In this document: one piece after another, positions 42,604 through 55,915 of the stretch | Layout of the letters: each line of letters starts with the position of its first letter | How positions within the stretch are numbered: position 1 is the first letter of the stretch | Program-made: the position numbers and the translations under genes | The notes under the pieces: generated by a model | What the model saw: only the letters and a program-made list of their open reading frames with translations | Database searches by the model: none | What the model was told of the DNA's origin: nothing | Assembly: GCA_963921795.1 (NCBI GenBank) | Contig: OY997649.1 | Span: 31,196,555 to 31,260,554 of the forward strand | From: Nannobrachium achirus | Taxonomy: Eukaryota > Chordata > Actinopteri > Myctophiformes > Myctophidae | Direction of reading: 5' to 3' | Length of the DNA: 64,000 nucleotides

Positions 42604-43745
42604 CATGAAACTTTTTCTCTTTTTTTTTAAATGACAGGTCTTTTATGTGTGACTGCTGTAGTGTAGTGGTCAGTGCCTGTGCCTGATATACAGATGGTTG
42701 TGAGTTCATACCCCACGTCAGGTTGAGTTGATGTTAACATCCTGGATGCCCATGGCATGTGTGTATGTCAAACTCTTTAATGTTGACACGTCTGATCTAA
42801 CTCCAGATCACGTTCATGTTTAAAATGAGCCCTTCTCTGCCAGCCGTTTTTTTTCTGTTCTGAGTAAAAGAAAATATGATCACTCGAAAATGTCAGAAAT
42901 ACATTTACTCAGATTGATTTCACCCCAAGCCTCCAAAATATAAAAAAGAAATCAATAAAATCAAGGCACTCAGCCTACATAGAACTTTTTTTTTAAACAA
43001 ACATGGCTAACAGATTCTGTGGCTGCCTAGTGTAGTGGTCAGGGCATATGCCTTTCATGCAGAAGGTCGTTGGATCGAATCCCGCCTGGGGTTTATATAA
43101 GCATAAAACCATGATATTTGGTACACTTCACAGTTTGGTTCCTTGAACAATGTCTGATATGGAGCCTTCCTAAAAATGTCCCCCAACCCCCCTTGATGCG
43201 TATTTTAATATCCGCCATTACTAAATAATGTATTTTGCATCATAAATCCTGAAACAAACATTATAATACAAACTGTCATGTCTACACCTATGTTGTGATT
43301 TCCAAGGATTGCAACAATATCATGTACCAGCTCAGTGGCCTAGTGGTTTGAGTGTCTGCCCTGAGACTGGGAGATCCAGGTTCAAACCCCGGTCGCGTCT
43401 TACCAAAGATTCTAAAAAATGGTACCCAGTGCCTCCCTGCTTGAAACTCAGAATCAGGGGTTGGAATGGGGGAATCTACCTGTGACATGCTAGTGTCATG
43501 TCCAGGGGGTGTACTTGTACATCAAGTTGCCTTACGCTACAGAAATGAGATTCATAGCCGTGCCGATTCATATGATCTTCATAGTTCAGCAAGGCTTACT
43601 ATGTACAGTACATAATCAAACTGTGCATAGTGTCACAGTTTTTTATGTCTGTTGCATATAGGCCTACAGTCTTTTGCATACATGTTGTGTAGAGGCCAAT
43701 TTGTGCTTTTACCTATAACCACCGATTAGTTTAAAACTTTGTATG
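42604..43745 (+). repeat. Tandem duplication, unit B
   Basis: Direct copy of unit A without the MITE but with a small insert near 43105-43240. The two copies differ by scattered substitutions. Confidence 0.88.
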
Positions 43746-44642
43746 CACACTTCCCAGAGGCCAAGGAAAAACCTGTGCCCTGCATTTTTTACATCTGCCA
43801 TTTATAGCGCCACCAGAAGGCCGACTTACAGTATGTAAAACACATTCTTCAATATTACTCCTTCAGATTTTATCCGAAAATCACACAAATCAGTACACAG
43901 TATCTCTACAGTGATGTAATCATGACGGATTTGTCAGATATCATATTCTATCTAATTGGCTAACATTGAATTCCAAGGTTTGCAGGATTGCTCCTTTTTG
44001 AACAAAATGTCTCAAACGCAGCCTGCTATGTGTGTGAGATTTTGCACACACATTCCCACTAGTCCAAGGAACAGATGCCACCCTTCTCACATTGGCCTGT
44101 TATAGCGCCACCAGCGGGTACATTTTTGAAAAACACATTTTTGGAACAAAATGCTTCAAATCCCGCATGCAGCGTCCGATTGCCGTGAAAGGCCCAAGAA
44201 CACGTGGCACCCTTTTCACTTTGGCCTATTATAGAGTCACCACTAGGCCAAAAAAAACCTACCTGACCTGCCGGAGTCCTGTTCGGAAGAACACTGCTTC
44301 TAGTTTTTCTTTGATATTCTTCTTTGCTTTCCCTTGATGCCTTTTTGCTTTCCTGCTTTTTATGCCTTGGACACTTTATCGCTGCTTGCAGCTATATTTT
44401 ACTTTAAAATAGGACAGGCTGGGCTTTGCCTTCTGATATTTAGTTGTGTACGGTTTTCAGTGGTTTTCTTTTTTAAGTAAAAAATCCCTATCGTCCTTGT
44501 AAAGTAGGCCAAAGGGGGGGACTCTGTGAAGTCAAGGTGGCCTACATCCAAATACTGTTTATGTATTCTGATAAAGACTATTAACAGAAACATTATGACT
44601 GCTAAAAGGACACATATCATTCTTTTTACGGTGTGGCCCCTA

Positions 44643-44646
<4 letters not shown>

Positions 44647-44724
<78 letters not shown>
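44647..44724 (+). repeat. (TG)n microsatellite
   Basis: About 78 bp of TG then CGCGCATGTGCGTGCAC. Confidence 0.95.
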
Positions 44725-44732
<8 letters not shown>

Positions 44733-44984
44733 TGCGTGCACGACTAAACTCAGTAATCACCACCAAATTGCCAATAGGCCAAGGAAGGCCCCAAATATCT
44801 TTTCATATATTGTGAAGAAGTTTTGTTTTATATTGTCCTCAAGGTATCTTGTTTGCTACCAAAATGTGGGACAGACCAATGGACAGACTTAAAAGGGTTA
44901 CAAATCTAAGAGAGGTATGGAGACAAGGAAAAAAGTGACTACAAGGAAGATCCTCATCCACACCTCCAGCCCACTGACGGTAGA

Positions 44985-45400
44985 TTTACTGAATGTACAC
45001 TCAGTGTGAATTGTACAATGTCAGAGTACCTCAGGGCTGCGTTAGCTCATCTGTCCTTTTTACTTTGTACACAAATGAGTGTATAAGTGGTAACCCGGAT
45101 AATTACATAAGATTCTCAGATGATACTGCCATCTTAGCACTACTGGATAAGGATAGGGATTTAGCCTACTACTTTTTAGAGGTACAGAGATTTGTCAAAT
45201 GGTGTGATGACAACCACCTTGTTCTCAACGTTGGGAAGACATGGTGGTGTTCGATCCTATGAGCATTGGTGACCACAGGCCTGTGGTCATTCATGACTCG
45301 GCCAGATTTCTTCATATAAATACTTGGGCATTTGTACTGAGAACTCACTAACTTGGAATACACATATGGACAGTCTTTGTAGTAAACTACAGCAAATAAT
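44985..45400 (+). pseudogene. Non-LTR retrotransposon reverse transcriptase remnant
   Basis: VRVPQGCVSSSVLFTLYTNE then PDNYIRFSDDTAILALL and FVKWCDDNHLVLNVGKT are the RT palm motifs (VPQG, F-x-DD with S in place of A, and the following NxxKT). Beyond a frameshift near 45240, YLGICTENSLTWNTHMDSLC continues the same domain. One RT palm fragment of a L2/Rex-type LINE; ends and 5' part missing. Confidence 0.85.
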
Positions 45401-48400
45401 TATGAATTTTGGGGCTCCTTGACATGAAAAGGTTTGGGAAAGACTGATATAGAAACTTTTTTTTTCTTTTTTTCAGAAAACTGTCAGGATTTAGAAGACA
45501 TTTGTAGATGCAGCCTCAGTAAAGGGTTAATGTGAACAATGTCAGTGCTGTTGGTCCGTGTTCACTTGCATGTCATGTGTCATTTCACTGTGCATGTGTG
45601 CAGTTCATTTTCTCCCCCCCATGGATTTTACATATAAAAGCAACTTCGCCTCACACGGCAGAAGTTAATGGACAGAATCCAAAACTAACTTGTGTTAATA
45701 AAAATAGAATTTATTCTGGAGCGCTGGAATGAGAGTGCCGTTTGCATCGCGAGCCTGCACGGCCGACCTGCCATGTGGGTTAATGGCACCAGGGTCTGCA
45801 GGGTTCCAAGCAATTCATTTGTTTCGCTGCGGATGACCCTTAAAGTGCTGAGAGTGCTGGAATGCAGGGTACCGTAAGCACACAACCGATGGTGCGCTGT
45901 TAATGGGTACTTGGAAAGAGAGATCTATAAAGCTTACGGTAGAGGAGGTGAGTCAGATGAGGGGAGCTGAGGAATAGATGGAGGGGGGCAGTGAAAGAGG
46001 AAGAGAAGAAAAGGAGCCGTTAAGGAGAGATGAAGGAAATGAGGGAAGTAAAGAGGATAACATGGAGTGGAAGGAAATGAAAAGCAAGAGACGAAGAGAG
46101 ACGTGGTGTATGAGAGAGGGAACCTTGCCAACTACTGGAGGTCATCCAGTACAGCCCGGCCCCGGGCAACCTCACCAGCACTGCACCCCTCCACACACAC
46201 ACACACACACGCACACGCACACGCACACGCACACGCACACATACACACAGACACACACATAGTTCCCATCACTCACACCCTTCCATGCACCAGCGTTCCA
46301 CGAACTGCTCTCTGTAGGTGTAAACGGGTGTGGGTGGAGGGGCTGTGTCGTACATTAGACCTACTGTTGTTTTCTGGAATTGGACTGCTTAAAGATTTAC
46401 TCACGTGTCAACGTGGTGCACACGGGCGAGCAAAGAGCAGCGAGGGATGGGAGGCAGTTCATTGACCGGGTGAGGAGCCTGAGAGCGGACTGGTTGTCGG
46501 CCAGCAGCGACAGGGTCATTTGTTATCCTGGTGACCGCTGGCCAAATGCGCTGTGGCGCAGCCAACTGGAAAACCGAGGGAGTACGACGTGAGCGAAACG
46601 GTGATAAACTGGGGGACAGGAAGTATATTTTAAGTGGGTGCTGCAGAGGATGGAGGAAGGAAGCTGATGGGGTGTGACTATACTAGACGCTGAGATGGTT
46701 GTGCTTTAATGCAGCCAGCTTTAATCACTGGCTAGAGTGATAACCTACGCCAGCACACACATTTGCGCGCTTGCATATACAGTACATGTATACTTCAAGT
46801 ACATTCTCTCTCCTTCTCATGAGGATTTTTTTCTCACTTATACAGTAGTGCTACTAGTGCCCCCTCAACTGGGGGCGGTACAGCCCCCCAGGGGCACACA
46901 GAGAAGTTTATTGTTTATGTTTATTATGGATCCCCATTAGTCTACTGACACCATTCTTCCTGGGGTCGACTTCAGGTCAGGGGGCGCTGGAAGCATTTTT
47001 TAAAGGGGGCGCTACAGTGCTCTACATGTTCTTCATTTCATCCTAGCCTTCCTAGGTTTATCGTGACAAAAAACACTCATGATAATCGTATCGTGGAGAT
47101 CTAAATGTATTGCGAAATCATCCTCCGTCATGCACTGGGATCAATTCACTTTATATTTGGTGAGTTGCATATCTGGTACCATTTAGACCCTCTATAATTT
47201 GTAAAACGGGCCTGGAAATAACATACTTGTTACAGTCTTCTTTCTTTCCACTCTTTCCACCCTCTACCTATACGAGAGTGGAACAACGCGTTGCGACGCG
47301 TTGTGAGCTTGTAGATCTGTTATTTTTTTGGCAAATGTTCTGCCCAGGATCATGGCAGTTGGGGATATTTTGATTATCGCGATAATATCATAAATCACAA
47401 TAATCGTGACATTACATTTTCATATCGGCCCATCTGATCCTGGGACAGGACTGTGAAAGGGCCATGTCATTGAGTGCTATGAGAGGCACCTGATGTGACA
47501 GAGCCTGACATCCAGATACATTTCTACGTAACAGGCCCTTTCTCTCCCTGGGAATTAAGACTAAAATGACATAATAATCCAATACTAACAGTCCAGCTTA
47601 ATGTAAGATCTAATATTTGGAAATTGATTACTGTAGATCTTTTTCTAAATTACAACACTACACAAAAAGGAAAGAAAAGGAAAAGGTTAACATTTTAATT
47701 GGGTGAGGTGGGGTGTTAGACCTGGATATTGGATAGGCGTAGTGGCCCCAAAAAAGTTAGAGAAACACTTTTACAGATTTACAGTTCAGTTCCAGAGCTC
47801 AGCAGGGGGCATAACTTGTGTAAATGTAGAGCAGACGATCAGTGTCCACAGAGAGCAAATTATATTTATCCTGCCACAGTGTTCAGCTTGCATACTGCAA
47901 ACAACTTGTGTAAATGTTGATTTAAAAAAAAAATATATATTACTAATTAGACTTATGAGAGGTTATTGGTTTACCTATGATCACAGATGATTATTTCTAT
48001 TCATTTGATGTATCACCTCGTGTTTTCCTTGCTTACTGTAAATCTGGATTAAGAGCATTAGCTTCTTGATGATTATACCACACTGATCTACTATTTTGTA
48101 CATCAGTAAACCAGTGGGGGTGAAGGGTGACACCAGTATCTGTGGATCGCTTAGCCATAATGGTTCATATAGCAATGTGTTCTCATTAACACTATGCTAC
48201 TACTGTCGCTGTTATTGAGTGAATCATAGTTGATCAAAAAAGTGGATTTTACACTGAGTTCTGAGTCTTCCCACTGCAAAGACACCCTTATGCCATCTTT
48301 GTTTCAGTGAGCAGCAAAAGTATTATTGTTTATCTTTACTAAAGTGTATCTATACAGTACATTATGTAACTGGGTCAAAGAGGAAAATAGTAATACACAT

Positions 48401-48814
48401 AAGAGACCTCTATAACACTATGGACCATGGCATGGCCACGGATAGCTGTTGTGTTGGATGCTGTTGTGTCTTTTCTCCACATGAGAAAAGACAACATCCC
48501 TGTGAGGACCAGCACAGTGTCATAAATATAAAATAAGCTGTACTGAGTCAGTTCCTCCACGCTACTGTCCATCTGTGATGCCGTGGGGCTGTAACCGCTT
48601 GGTGCCTGGAGGCTGCATCCAAACTGCCGGGACTGATTTATGGCCGCACACAATGTATGAATTAAACATTTGCCTCACGTTCACTTCCACTCTATAAGTG
48701 AGGGAAAGGGCAACGCTTCTGGTGTCAAAGATAATTCACGTCACGTGCCTCACATATAGAGTCGATACACTCTGCGAGCACAATTCATTACCTGGTGGGA
48801 TAGAATGATATGAC
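45400..48814. other. No host gene seen
   Basis: Holds purine-rich sequence (45940-46110), an AC tract with CGCACA units (46193-46258), a hairpin-repeat half (47286-47330) and AT-rich sequence. Short frames at 46067-46592 and 48375-48653 have no recognisable motifs or splice context. Confidence 0.5.
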
Positions 48815-49215
48815 CAGTGGTGGACAAAGTAAAGATTTATTTTTCTTTCTTTCTTTTTTTTTAACTTCAGTAAAAGAATATCAATACCACAATGCAGAAA
48901 TACTTGTCACAAGTAGTATGGTGTTAAAAATGCACTTGACTAAGAAAGTATTGGCAATGTACAAAATAGAATTTTATATATTTTGATGCCAATACTTTCT
49001 TAGTCAAGTGCATATTTTAAAAATACAGATCTGCAAGCTCACAATGCCTCGCTAAGCTTTGTAGATCGGCTAATTTCAAATAGACAAAGTATACGGTTGA
49101 AATGGTTAAGGTATGTTTTGTAATAAAAAAGTAACTAGTAACTAAAAGTAATGAAAATTGTACCTCATAGCCCACTTAAGTACAGTACTTGTACGTTAGT
49201 TACTTTACACCACTG
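48815..49215. mobile_element. hAT-type MITE with internal perfect hairpin
   Basis: Ends CAGTGGTGGACAAAGTA and TTACTTTACACCACTG; flanks GATATGAC and AATATGAC are an 8-bp target duplication with one mismatch. The interior has AGTAACTAGTAACTAAAAGTA words typical of this fish family, a perfect 26-bp hairpin (48931-49012) and a hairpin-repeat copy (49021-49079). Confidence 0.88.
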
Positions 49216-49836
49216 AATATGACCAGGTGTGAGTTGAGAATGAGTGAGTCAAATAGATGGAAAAACACATGGTTCGTCAGACTAGAGTAAACAGAGGTAC
49301 TGGGACATAGGAGAGAGAGCAGGAGTAATTATTACTCCTGTTTAGAGAAAGGTGTCAGGTCCCTGTAAAGGGAGAAGGGAAGTTCAGCAATATACAAGGA
49401 CGGGCAAGTAGATCAGTAGCCTGTTGTGCAGTCGTGCGACACACACACGCACGCACGCACGCACGCACGCACACACACACGCTCACACAAATTCTATGTA
49501 TGGAACCCACACTAACAAACCTACACACACCGCTTTGAATACCAATCCTCATTCTGTCCCAACATGAACCGCCCTTATGCCTTTGCATTGGTTCTGCAAT
49601 TCTTTCTTTTTTTGGTGTTTCTCCTGAATTGTTTATACCTAGTTCATTTCATTTAGATGTCACCACTCACCAGACATCACTTTTCATAGGCAGAGATCTC
49701 TGATCGCCTTGATACGCGACACTACTTGGAGTACTTTGAGAATTCATGACACTTTAGTCAAAGTGAGGAGTTAAGACAGAGGCCTGGGAGATGAAAGGGA
49801 CTGATGAGACTATTCCTCTCTCTCGCACGCGCGTGC

Positions 49837-49903
49837 GTGCGTGCGTGCGTGCGTGCGTGTGTGTGTGTGTGCGCGCGTGCCGTGCATGCATGCGTGCGTG
49901 CAC

Positions 49904-49960
<57 letters not shown>
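49837..49960 (+). repeat. (CGTG)n / (TG)n compound microsatellite
   Basis: GCGTGC units, TG, ATGCATGCGTGC units, then about 55 bp of TG, ending in TACTGTATATACAGTA, a 16-bp palindrome. Confidence 0.93.
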
Positions 49961-49964
<4 letters not shown>

Positions 49965-51486
49965 GTATATACAGTACTTTATATATGGTATGAGCTGATC
50001 CCAGGCAAACATGCATGTGGGTCCGGACTGGAGACATGCATCTCAAACTCTCAAATATGATTGGTGGCCACAGATAACTGATGGCACATGGCATTGTCCT
50101 GCTAGATAGAAAGAAGAATGATAGGAATCTGGGGAGAAAAGTGTAATGAGAGGAGAGAGGGATGGGTGTGTGAGAGGAGGGGGTGGAGAGAGCACGATGG
50201 TGGAATGATGAATGTTGGTCAAGGTCCAGGAGCCAATAGAGGATCATACGTTACCTGGGTCTGCGGTGATAAGTCAATGGCACATAAATGGACTGGAAAA
50301 ATACTGGGTCACAGGGTTTTTGGCAGGTGTGTGGAGCCAGTGTACAACAATATATGACATCCAGTTTCTGCGTTTTCATCTTAGCCACAAGCCACCATTT
50401 AACCATAAAAAGGTGCAAGACCACAAGGCATTGCACCACAATGTGTTGTAAGCTTTTAGAAAATATTATTGGCTTTAATAATAAATGTAGTGCTACAGAG
50501 ATACTAGAATAGCTGGTAAATATAATGCCTTAAACAACATGCTACATGCAACATGCATCTAAATGAAATTATTATTAACATTTGTGGAGAAAAAAAGTAA
50601 CTGTCATTAATATCTAGCATCTATTAAAAACAAAATCACTAGGGATACAAAAAGAGAGGATTGCTAGAAAGCAAGGTGGAGTCTGAAGAGGTGAGTCTTC
50701 ACACTCCTTCGATGCTCTCTTCCACTCGTCACATTTTTGTCTACAGGGATCCAATTTAGTAGACTGCTATACATCGACTCAATTAACAATGCAAGTACTT
50801 GTTTTCCTGATAATTAATGTCAGGGACATGGTTTGACTTGCAAAGAGCTCTGAAAGGTCATATCAGGCATTTGAAAAACGTTAGTCCTTTCATAATACAA
50901 TCTAGGATCGGCAAGAATTGATGAGTGGGATAGGAGTGGGTAAATGAAACCTATATTGATATAATCTGAGTACATCAATATAATTCCTTGTGCAATACAA
51001 TGAAAGCATACAATTAATTATACATTGCATCACAATAATATTGTCATTTTTACCATTCTTAATTACATGATATGCATGTACTGTAAAGCGAGATCGACAC
51101 CAGGCACTATAACTAATTATAGGCCTATGAAGATGGGTTGAAAGTCGTCATTTTAATATACAACACGTGTTTTGGATTTGTATAGTTTTTCTGTTCTTTC
51201 AGCACGTTATCCAACCAGTCGTTTAGAGCCAGTTATAATCACTGTGCCACTGTCACTGTCGGTCTCACGCAGAGATGTGGATGTGGGCACTCCACAGTCT
51301 ATCGATTGATATCGCGGTAAATGTCAAAGTAAAGGTGCCAGTTCTGGCAGGACATAATAGTCAAGTCTGGCCTCACCTGCTGAGCGTCAGCTCATCCCTG
51401 CTAAGCACTCCTCTATCAGCGGATGCTCAGCTGTCAGTCTGTCGGCCATTCACATTATGGAGCTCCCTTTAGAACTGCTTCTATAC

Positions 51487-51802
51487 CAGTGGTTCTAAAC
51501 CTTTTCAGGCCGCGACCCACAAAGCAATCATATTTGAACTGGGGACCCCCCGAACACCCTGACGAGCACCAAGAGTTGAAGCATAACATTTTGTATAACA
51601 CGGTTCTGTTGTGACAATAGCAGATCTACATATTTGACAATTTGGCCAATGTTTAGAGGTATTGAAAAGTCCTTAAATTGTCATTTTAGAAATATGCAGA
51701 TACCCTCTATACACTTGTTGCACAACATCTAATCTGGGGACATCTAATCTGGGGACCCCCCAAAATAATTTGAGGTCCCGACCCACAGGTTGAGAACCAC
51801 TG
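51487..51802 (+). mobile_element. hAT-type MITE, complete
   Basis: Both ends are present: CAGTGGTTCTAAACC and GGTTGAGAACCACTG. Flanks TTCTATAC and ACCTATAC agree at 6 of 8 positions. It carries CTGACGAGCACCAAGAGTTG and a half hairpin repeat; it is the most complete of five family members in the window. Confidence 0.82.
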
Positions 51803-52179
51803 ACCTATACTACCGCAGCGCATGCTACCCACTATTGCTGGCCAAACCCAATAAACAAAGTAAGCATGCATTTGTTTAGTGCCTGTGATTGGTTTGAGCC
51901 CCTCTCCCGCCAAGATATAATGTTTAATTGTAAGTAGTAATATGTTGCCAATCAAATGAATATAAGCAGCACTACACACAACTGTGACAAATGTGTTTTT
52001 CTAAATGTCTTTTAGGATATTACGATATTAAATTGTGGGTGCTGCACCGTTTATTATGTGAGCAGAGGTTGCGTAGTCATGATTTTTACCTGCCCTGAAG
52101 AGAGTTGATATATCACATCCTTTGAACAGAGAATACTTTGATGTGGTTTCTCTACTTTTTTTCCCAATATAATAATTAT

Positions 52180-52560
52180 CCATTCATCCATCCATCTTCA
52201 ACCACTTATTCGAAATTGGGTCGTGGGGGTAACAGTTCAAACAGAGATTTCCAGACTTATTTTTTTCAGAGCAACATTAGCAACTTCCTCCTGGGGGATC
52301 ACAAGGCTTTCCAAGGCCAGTGTGGAGATATAATCCCCCCCATCTGGTCCTTGGTCTGCCAGGGGGTCTCCTTCCAGTGGAATGTGCAGCAAGGAACTCC
52401 CTAGGGAGGCACTTGGGAAGTATCCGTACTAGATGCCCGAATCACCTAAGCTGGCTCCTTTCCAAGTCAAGGATTTCAGCCGCTTGCATCAGCAATCTTA
52501 TTCTTTCGGATGCCCCACACTTGATGACCATACTGTAGGTCATCAAGTGCATAGGAGTAT
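52180..52560 (+). mobile_element. LINE 3' end fragment (RTE/Rex3-like consensus)
   Basis: Word series CATTCATCCATCCATC, GCAACTTCCTCCTGGGGGAT, GCCAGGGGGTCTCC, GATGCCCGAATCACC and AAGCTGGCTCC matches the same family as 21475-21645 and extends further. Confidence 0.7.
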
Positions 52561-53339
52561 AGGAACGGAGATTGCTCGACATAACAATAATTATGTGAAG
52601 TGCTGAGAGAGGACTCTGGTTGTACTCAATATGTCGTACAGGAAATTGAAGTGCAATGATTTCACCAGGTTTTTGCAGTTGCAGTTGTGAGTGCAAATGT
52701 AATATTGACTGATTATGTACTCTTGAGTGTGTGTGCATGTTGGTCTGTTGCTGCTTACCCATCTCCTGTGTTATTCCCAGATGTAATTTTAAAGTCCAGG
52801 TTCAACTGAAGTTCAGTTCCATGCTGTCAGTGTACAAGAGTAGAATAATAAGCAGAGCAGACAACACAATTATGAAATGCAACAAGAACACAATGATCAA
52901 TTTAAGTAATATGTAAAAGGAACCTCAAGTATTGATCAATTATATAGAGTTGTCTTCCCGCAATAATCCTCTCAAACATTGACCAATAATACCTGAACAG
53001 TCAACAATAAAGTCTGGGTGCACACTCAACAGCGATTGCATAACAGCCTCTGTGTAATTTCTCCAGCTGAGTCCCCTTCACCACCATTTCACACCCCTGA
53101 TTGCTCTCCTCATTTACCTAATAATCATTGTGATTTTAATTGCTCCGGGACAGAGGGAGGGCATGTGGTATCTGGGAGGTGCTCCATCCTCTTGCTGTGA
53201 ACCGCGTTGGGTGCGGGCCTATAAATAAAATCTCCTGTGGCTCTAAGAGGGGAGCAGCCATTCCAAACGACTCAAAAACACATACTACAAAATAGAAAAT
53301 CCCACCAATGAGACCCTCTGTTGAAGTAACAATCTATTA

Positions 53340-54060
53340 CAGTTTACAGTTTACATTTAGCAGACTCTTTTAATCCAAAGCGACATACAATAAGCAGGTA
53401 ATACATCAATATAATAAGTAAGATAAGTAAGTTGTTGATGTCAGTACATCAACAACAATACAACAAATGCATAGGAATATTAATCTGGAAAAAATAATAA
53501 TAACATAGGTAGACCGCGCACCTAATCTTCTAAAAAAGTCGAAAAACTCCCAAAAAAGAGAAAAAAATAGTGGTCATCGAGGGAAGGGCAGTGTTACAGT
53601 AGTGTTAAGGGTTTAGATGGAGTCTGAAGAGGTGAGTCTTCAGTCAATGGTGGAAGCTAGGGAGTGAGTCTGTAGTTCTAAGTGCGACAGGGAGTTTATT
53701 CCACAGTTTGGGGGCCAGGAAGGCAAATTGCATGTCAGGGACAAGTGGATTTTTGTCCTAGGGTTTTTACAGTCCTGGGGTATTACAGTATGTCTCTGAC
53801 AAGTATCTCGCGAGCATTCCCGTTCTCTGAACAGGTTATGCGAATTGGTTTTGGCACAGAAATGAATCATATAAAGGTTACCCAGTGCTCCCCACTCTCT
53901 ACCACCACCTCTCCTTTTCTTAATAAAATACACTGACCTACAGAATGTGACAGAGGTGGTCTGCACAGCGAGACAGCCAGTTATAGCAGTGGAGAGAGGA
54001 GAGAAGGGACCAGACAAGTCCCGGTAGCCTGCGTTGCATCAGAAAGCCTCTCAGGTTTAT
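53340..54060. mobile_element. Dispersed fish repeat (TTTACATTTAGCAGAC family)
   Basis: Begins TTTACATTTAGCAGACTC with AATCCAAAGCGACATACAAT, a frequent teleost element end, and continues with GTGCGACAGGGAGTTTATTC and GAGCATTCCCGTTCTC phrases. No intact frame. Confidence 0.55.
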
Positions 54061-54624
54061 TTTAAACCCCCCACCCCTCTTGCCTCATATGATTTTGAAT
54101 GTATTCAATCCTTATTTTAAACTTGGTCTTAGTCAGGCAAGCACAAGGGAGGGAGCTCGAGCGCACACCAGTGTTGATGAGGTGCTGACCACGGCAGGTA
54201 ATAATGTTGAGAAGGATGAGGCCGCACGGCACAACTCTGAGCCATGATGCAAACATGTATTTAAAAAGACACAGGAAACCAACATTTCGAACAATATCCT
54301 TCCTCAGGGTTTTGGTACATGCAGTAGGCTATACAGAATTAGTTGGATATGTTTGGCACAGTATGGTAAGAATACACATTACATTTTCAAAGCATTCATA
54401 TGCCATGTGAGCCCTCACTTTGAGGACAGGTGTCTGTCTGTTTTTGTGTTATTTAAGTCTCTGTTTGGCCTTTTCAATCCTTGCAGTCTTGCAGCATGCG
54501 GCCATTTAAAAGAGCAGCTTCATATAGCAGCTCCTCCTCAATTGTATAACGTAGTTTTTGGTTGGAAACCTTGTATGTCCAAAACCGTTCGTTTTGTATT
54601 TATCATTTTAAAATGATTTAAACC

Positions 54625-54709
54625 AGTGAAAATAGCCGATCTACAAGCACACAATGCCTCACACCACGAGCACGAGGCGTTGTGTGCTTGCAGATCTGCT
54701 ATTTTCACT
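54625..54709. repeat. Palindromic hairpin repeat, best copy
   Basis: AGTGAAAATAGCCGATCTAC pairs with GCAGATCTGCTATTTTCACT around GCACACAATGCC / GGCGTTGTGTGC, giving about 35 bp of nearly continuous stem with a short loop. The surrounding sequence (54555-54810) is itself inverted: GGAAACCTTGTATGTCC at left and GGAGATACAAGGTTTC at right. Confidence 0.85.
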
Positions 54710-55711
54710 ATACATATTGTGCAGCAGTGACGAGGCAGGTCTTTAATTTACAAAAGAACGTGCACATTTGAAACTTGGAGATACAAGGTTTCTGCTGAAC
54801 AGAGACGATAAATATGTTATAAAATATGTTCGGGAGACTCAAACCCGCATATTATATTCAACCCGCATGCTGAACAGGTGCCTTTCTCCAGGAGCTCCTA
54901 TCAAATAAAAATAATGACTCCTCACATTTGTCTCACCTTCGTGGACATTGTTGTAAGTTATATTAATAATTCTAACACAAACCACATGTGAAATCTGGGT
55001 CAGGTATAATGCTGAGGAGACAGATCATAGTGTTTGCACACCTTGAGAAATGCAAACGGAGAAGAGTAGGAACAACAACAAGTCAGACAAGTACTGTAAG
55101 TGCATGTGCTTAGATGTTTTTCTCTCTTTTCTCCTACACCTATCTTTTCTACTGTATTTGTTTGGGTCCTGATCATAGAAAAGACAAGGAAAGCAGAAGG
55201 ATGAACAGAGACAAGACAGAGGGAAGACGAGAGATAGACTTTAAGGGAAAAAATATACAAACAGCAAGTCAGAGAGATAAACAGATTACAGTATAGGCTC
55301 TCAGCTTCAGGTTTCACTGTATGGCTGCAACTTTGCACCTGGGCAATTAACAACTATGGGGACAAAAAGGAAAATGTAATTATTCACAGCACACATAATT
55401 ATTCAAAGTAGGACAAACATAGTTTTATATTACTGTGTTTGTTTGTTTGTTCCAGCAACATAATGTTGATTCTGTATTCCCAAATTCTTAATGCCCTCAG
55501 TCATAAATCACTCAAAACACACTTGTAGCTAATTTCTGCAGTGTACATAACTCCCTTCTCCAGGCACCATTAGTGGAGTTAGGGCCCTCATATCTCATAA
55601 TGGTTTTATTATTATCCTGATGGCGGTGGAGCAGTGGGGAGAGTGTGCCCGTTTGCACCTAATCAAGATCGATGCCAAGTCGAGCGCCATTCTGCTAGTA
55701 ATCACATGCAC

Positions 55712-55915
55712 GCCATGGGACACATCTCCTAGGGGGGGAAAAACAACTGTAAAATGAACTCACTTGTGTACGTTGTGTACGTGTGTGAGCAGGGACGTGG
55801 AGCGAATGTTATAGAGGCAGGGGCTGACATTTCTAAAAGGGCCTTTTGGTGGAAATATCGAAAATAGCAGACCTCCAAGCTCCGAGCTCGGAGATCGGCT
55901 ATTTTTGGTGCGTGA
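55712..55915 (+). repeat. Direct repeat pair, copy 1
   Basis: CCATGGGACACATCTCCTAG, CACTTGTGTACGTTGTGTAC and AAAAGGGCCTTTTGGTGGAA occur in the same order at 58046-58229. It ends in a hairpin-repeat copy (55859-55909). Confidence 0.85.

Larger units (their letters stand above)
39805..44400 (+). repeat. 4.6-kb composite interspersed repeat
   Basis: Begins with a two-step hairpin AGTGGCC-aa-GGCAC-gaa-GTGCC-cgaa-GGCCACT and ends at GCTGCTTGCAGCTATATTT, itself a small hairpin. Words such as CCGCCACTTTTTCTCTAGCG and several GGGGGGCGCTATA phrases are typical of a high-copy teleost repeat. Inside: a 455-bp direct duplication, a 1.1-1.7 kb tandem duplication and tRNA-like segments. Short frames only. 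The terminal hairpins invite comparison with Helitrons, but TC/CTRR ends are not present. Confidence 0.7.
49216..52150. other. No host gene seen
   Basis: Microsatellites, low-complexity sequence and a hAT MITE (51487-51802). GAAGAGGTGAGTCTTCA at 50685 repeats at 53624, marking part of another dispersed repeat. Confidence 0.5.

Noticed and set aside
41377-43400. tRNA genes
   Set aside because: Box A and box B are recognisable but the arms do not fold into complete cloverleaves and copies sit in a duplicated repeat. They are SINE/tRNA-derived.
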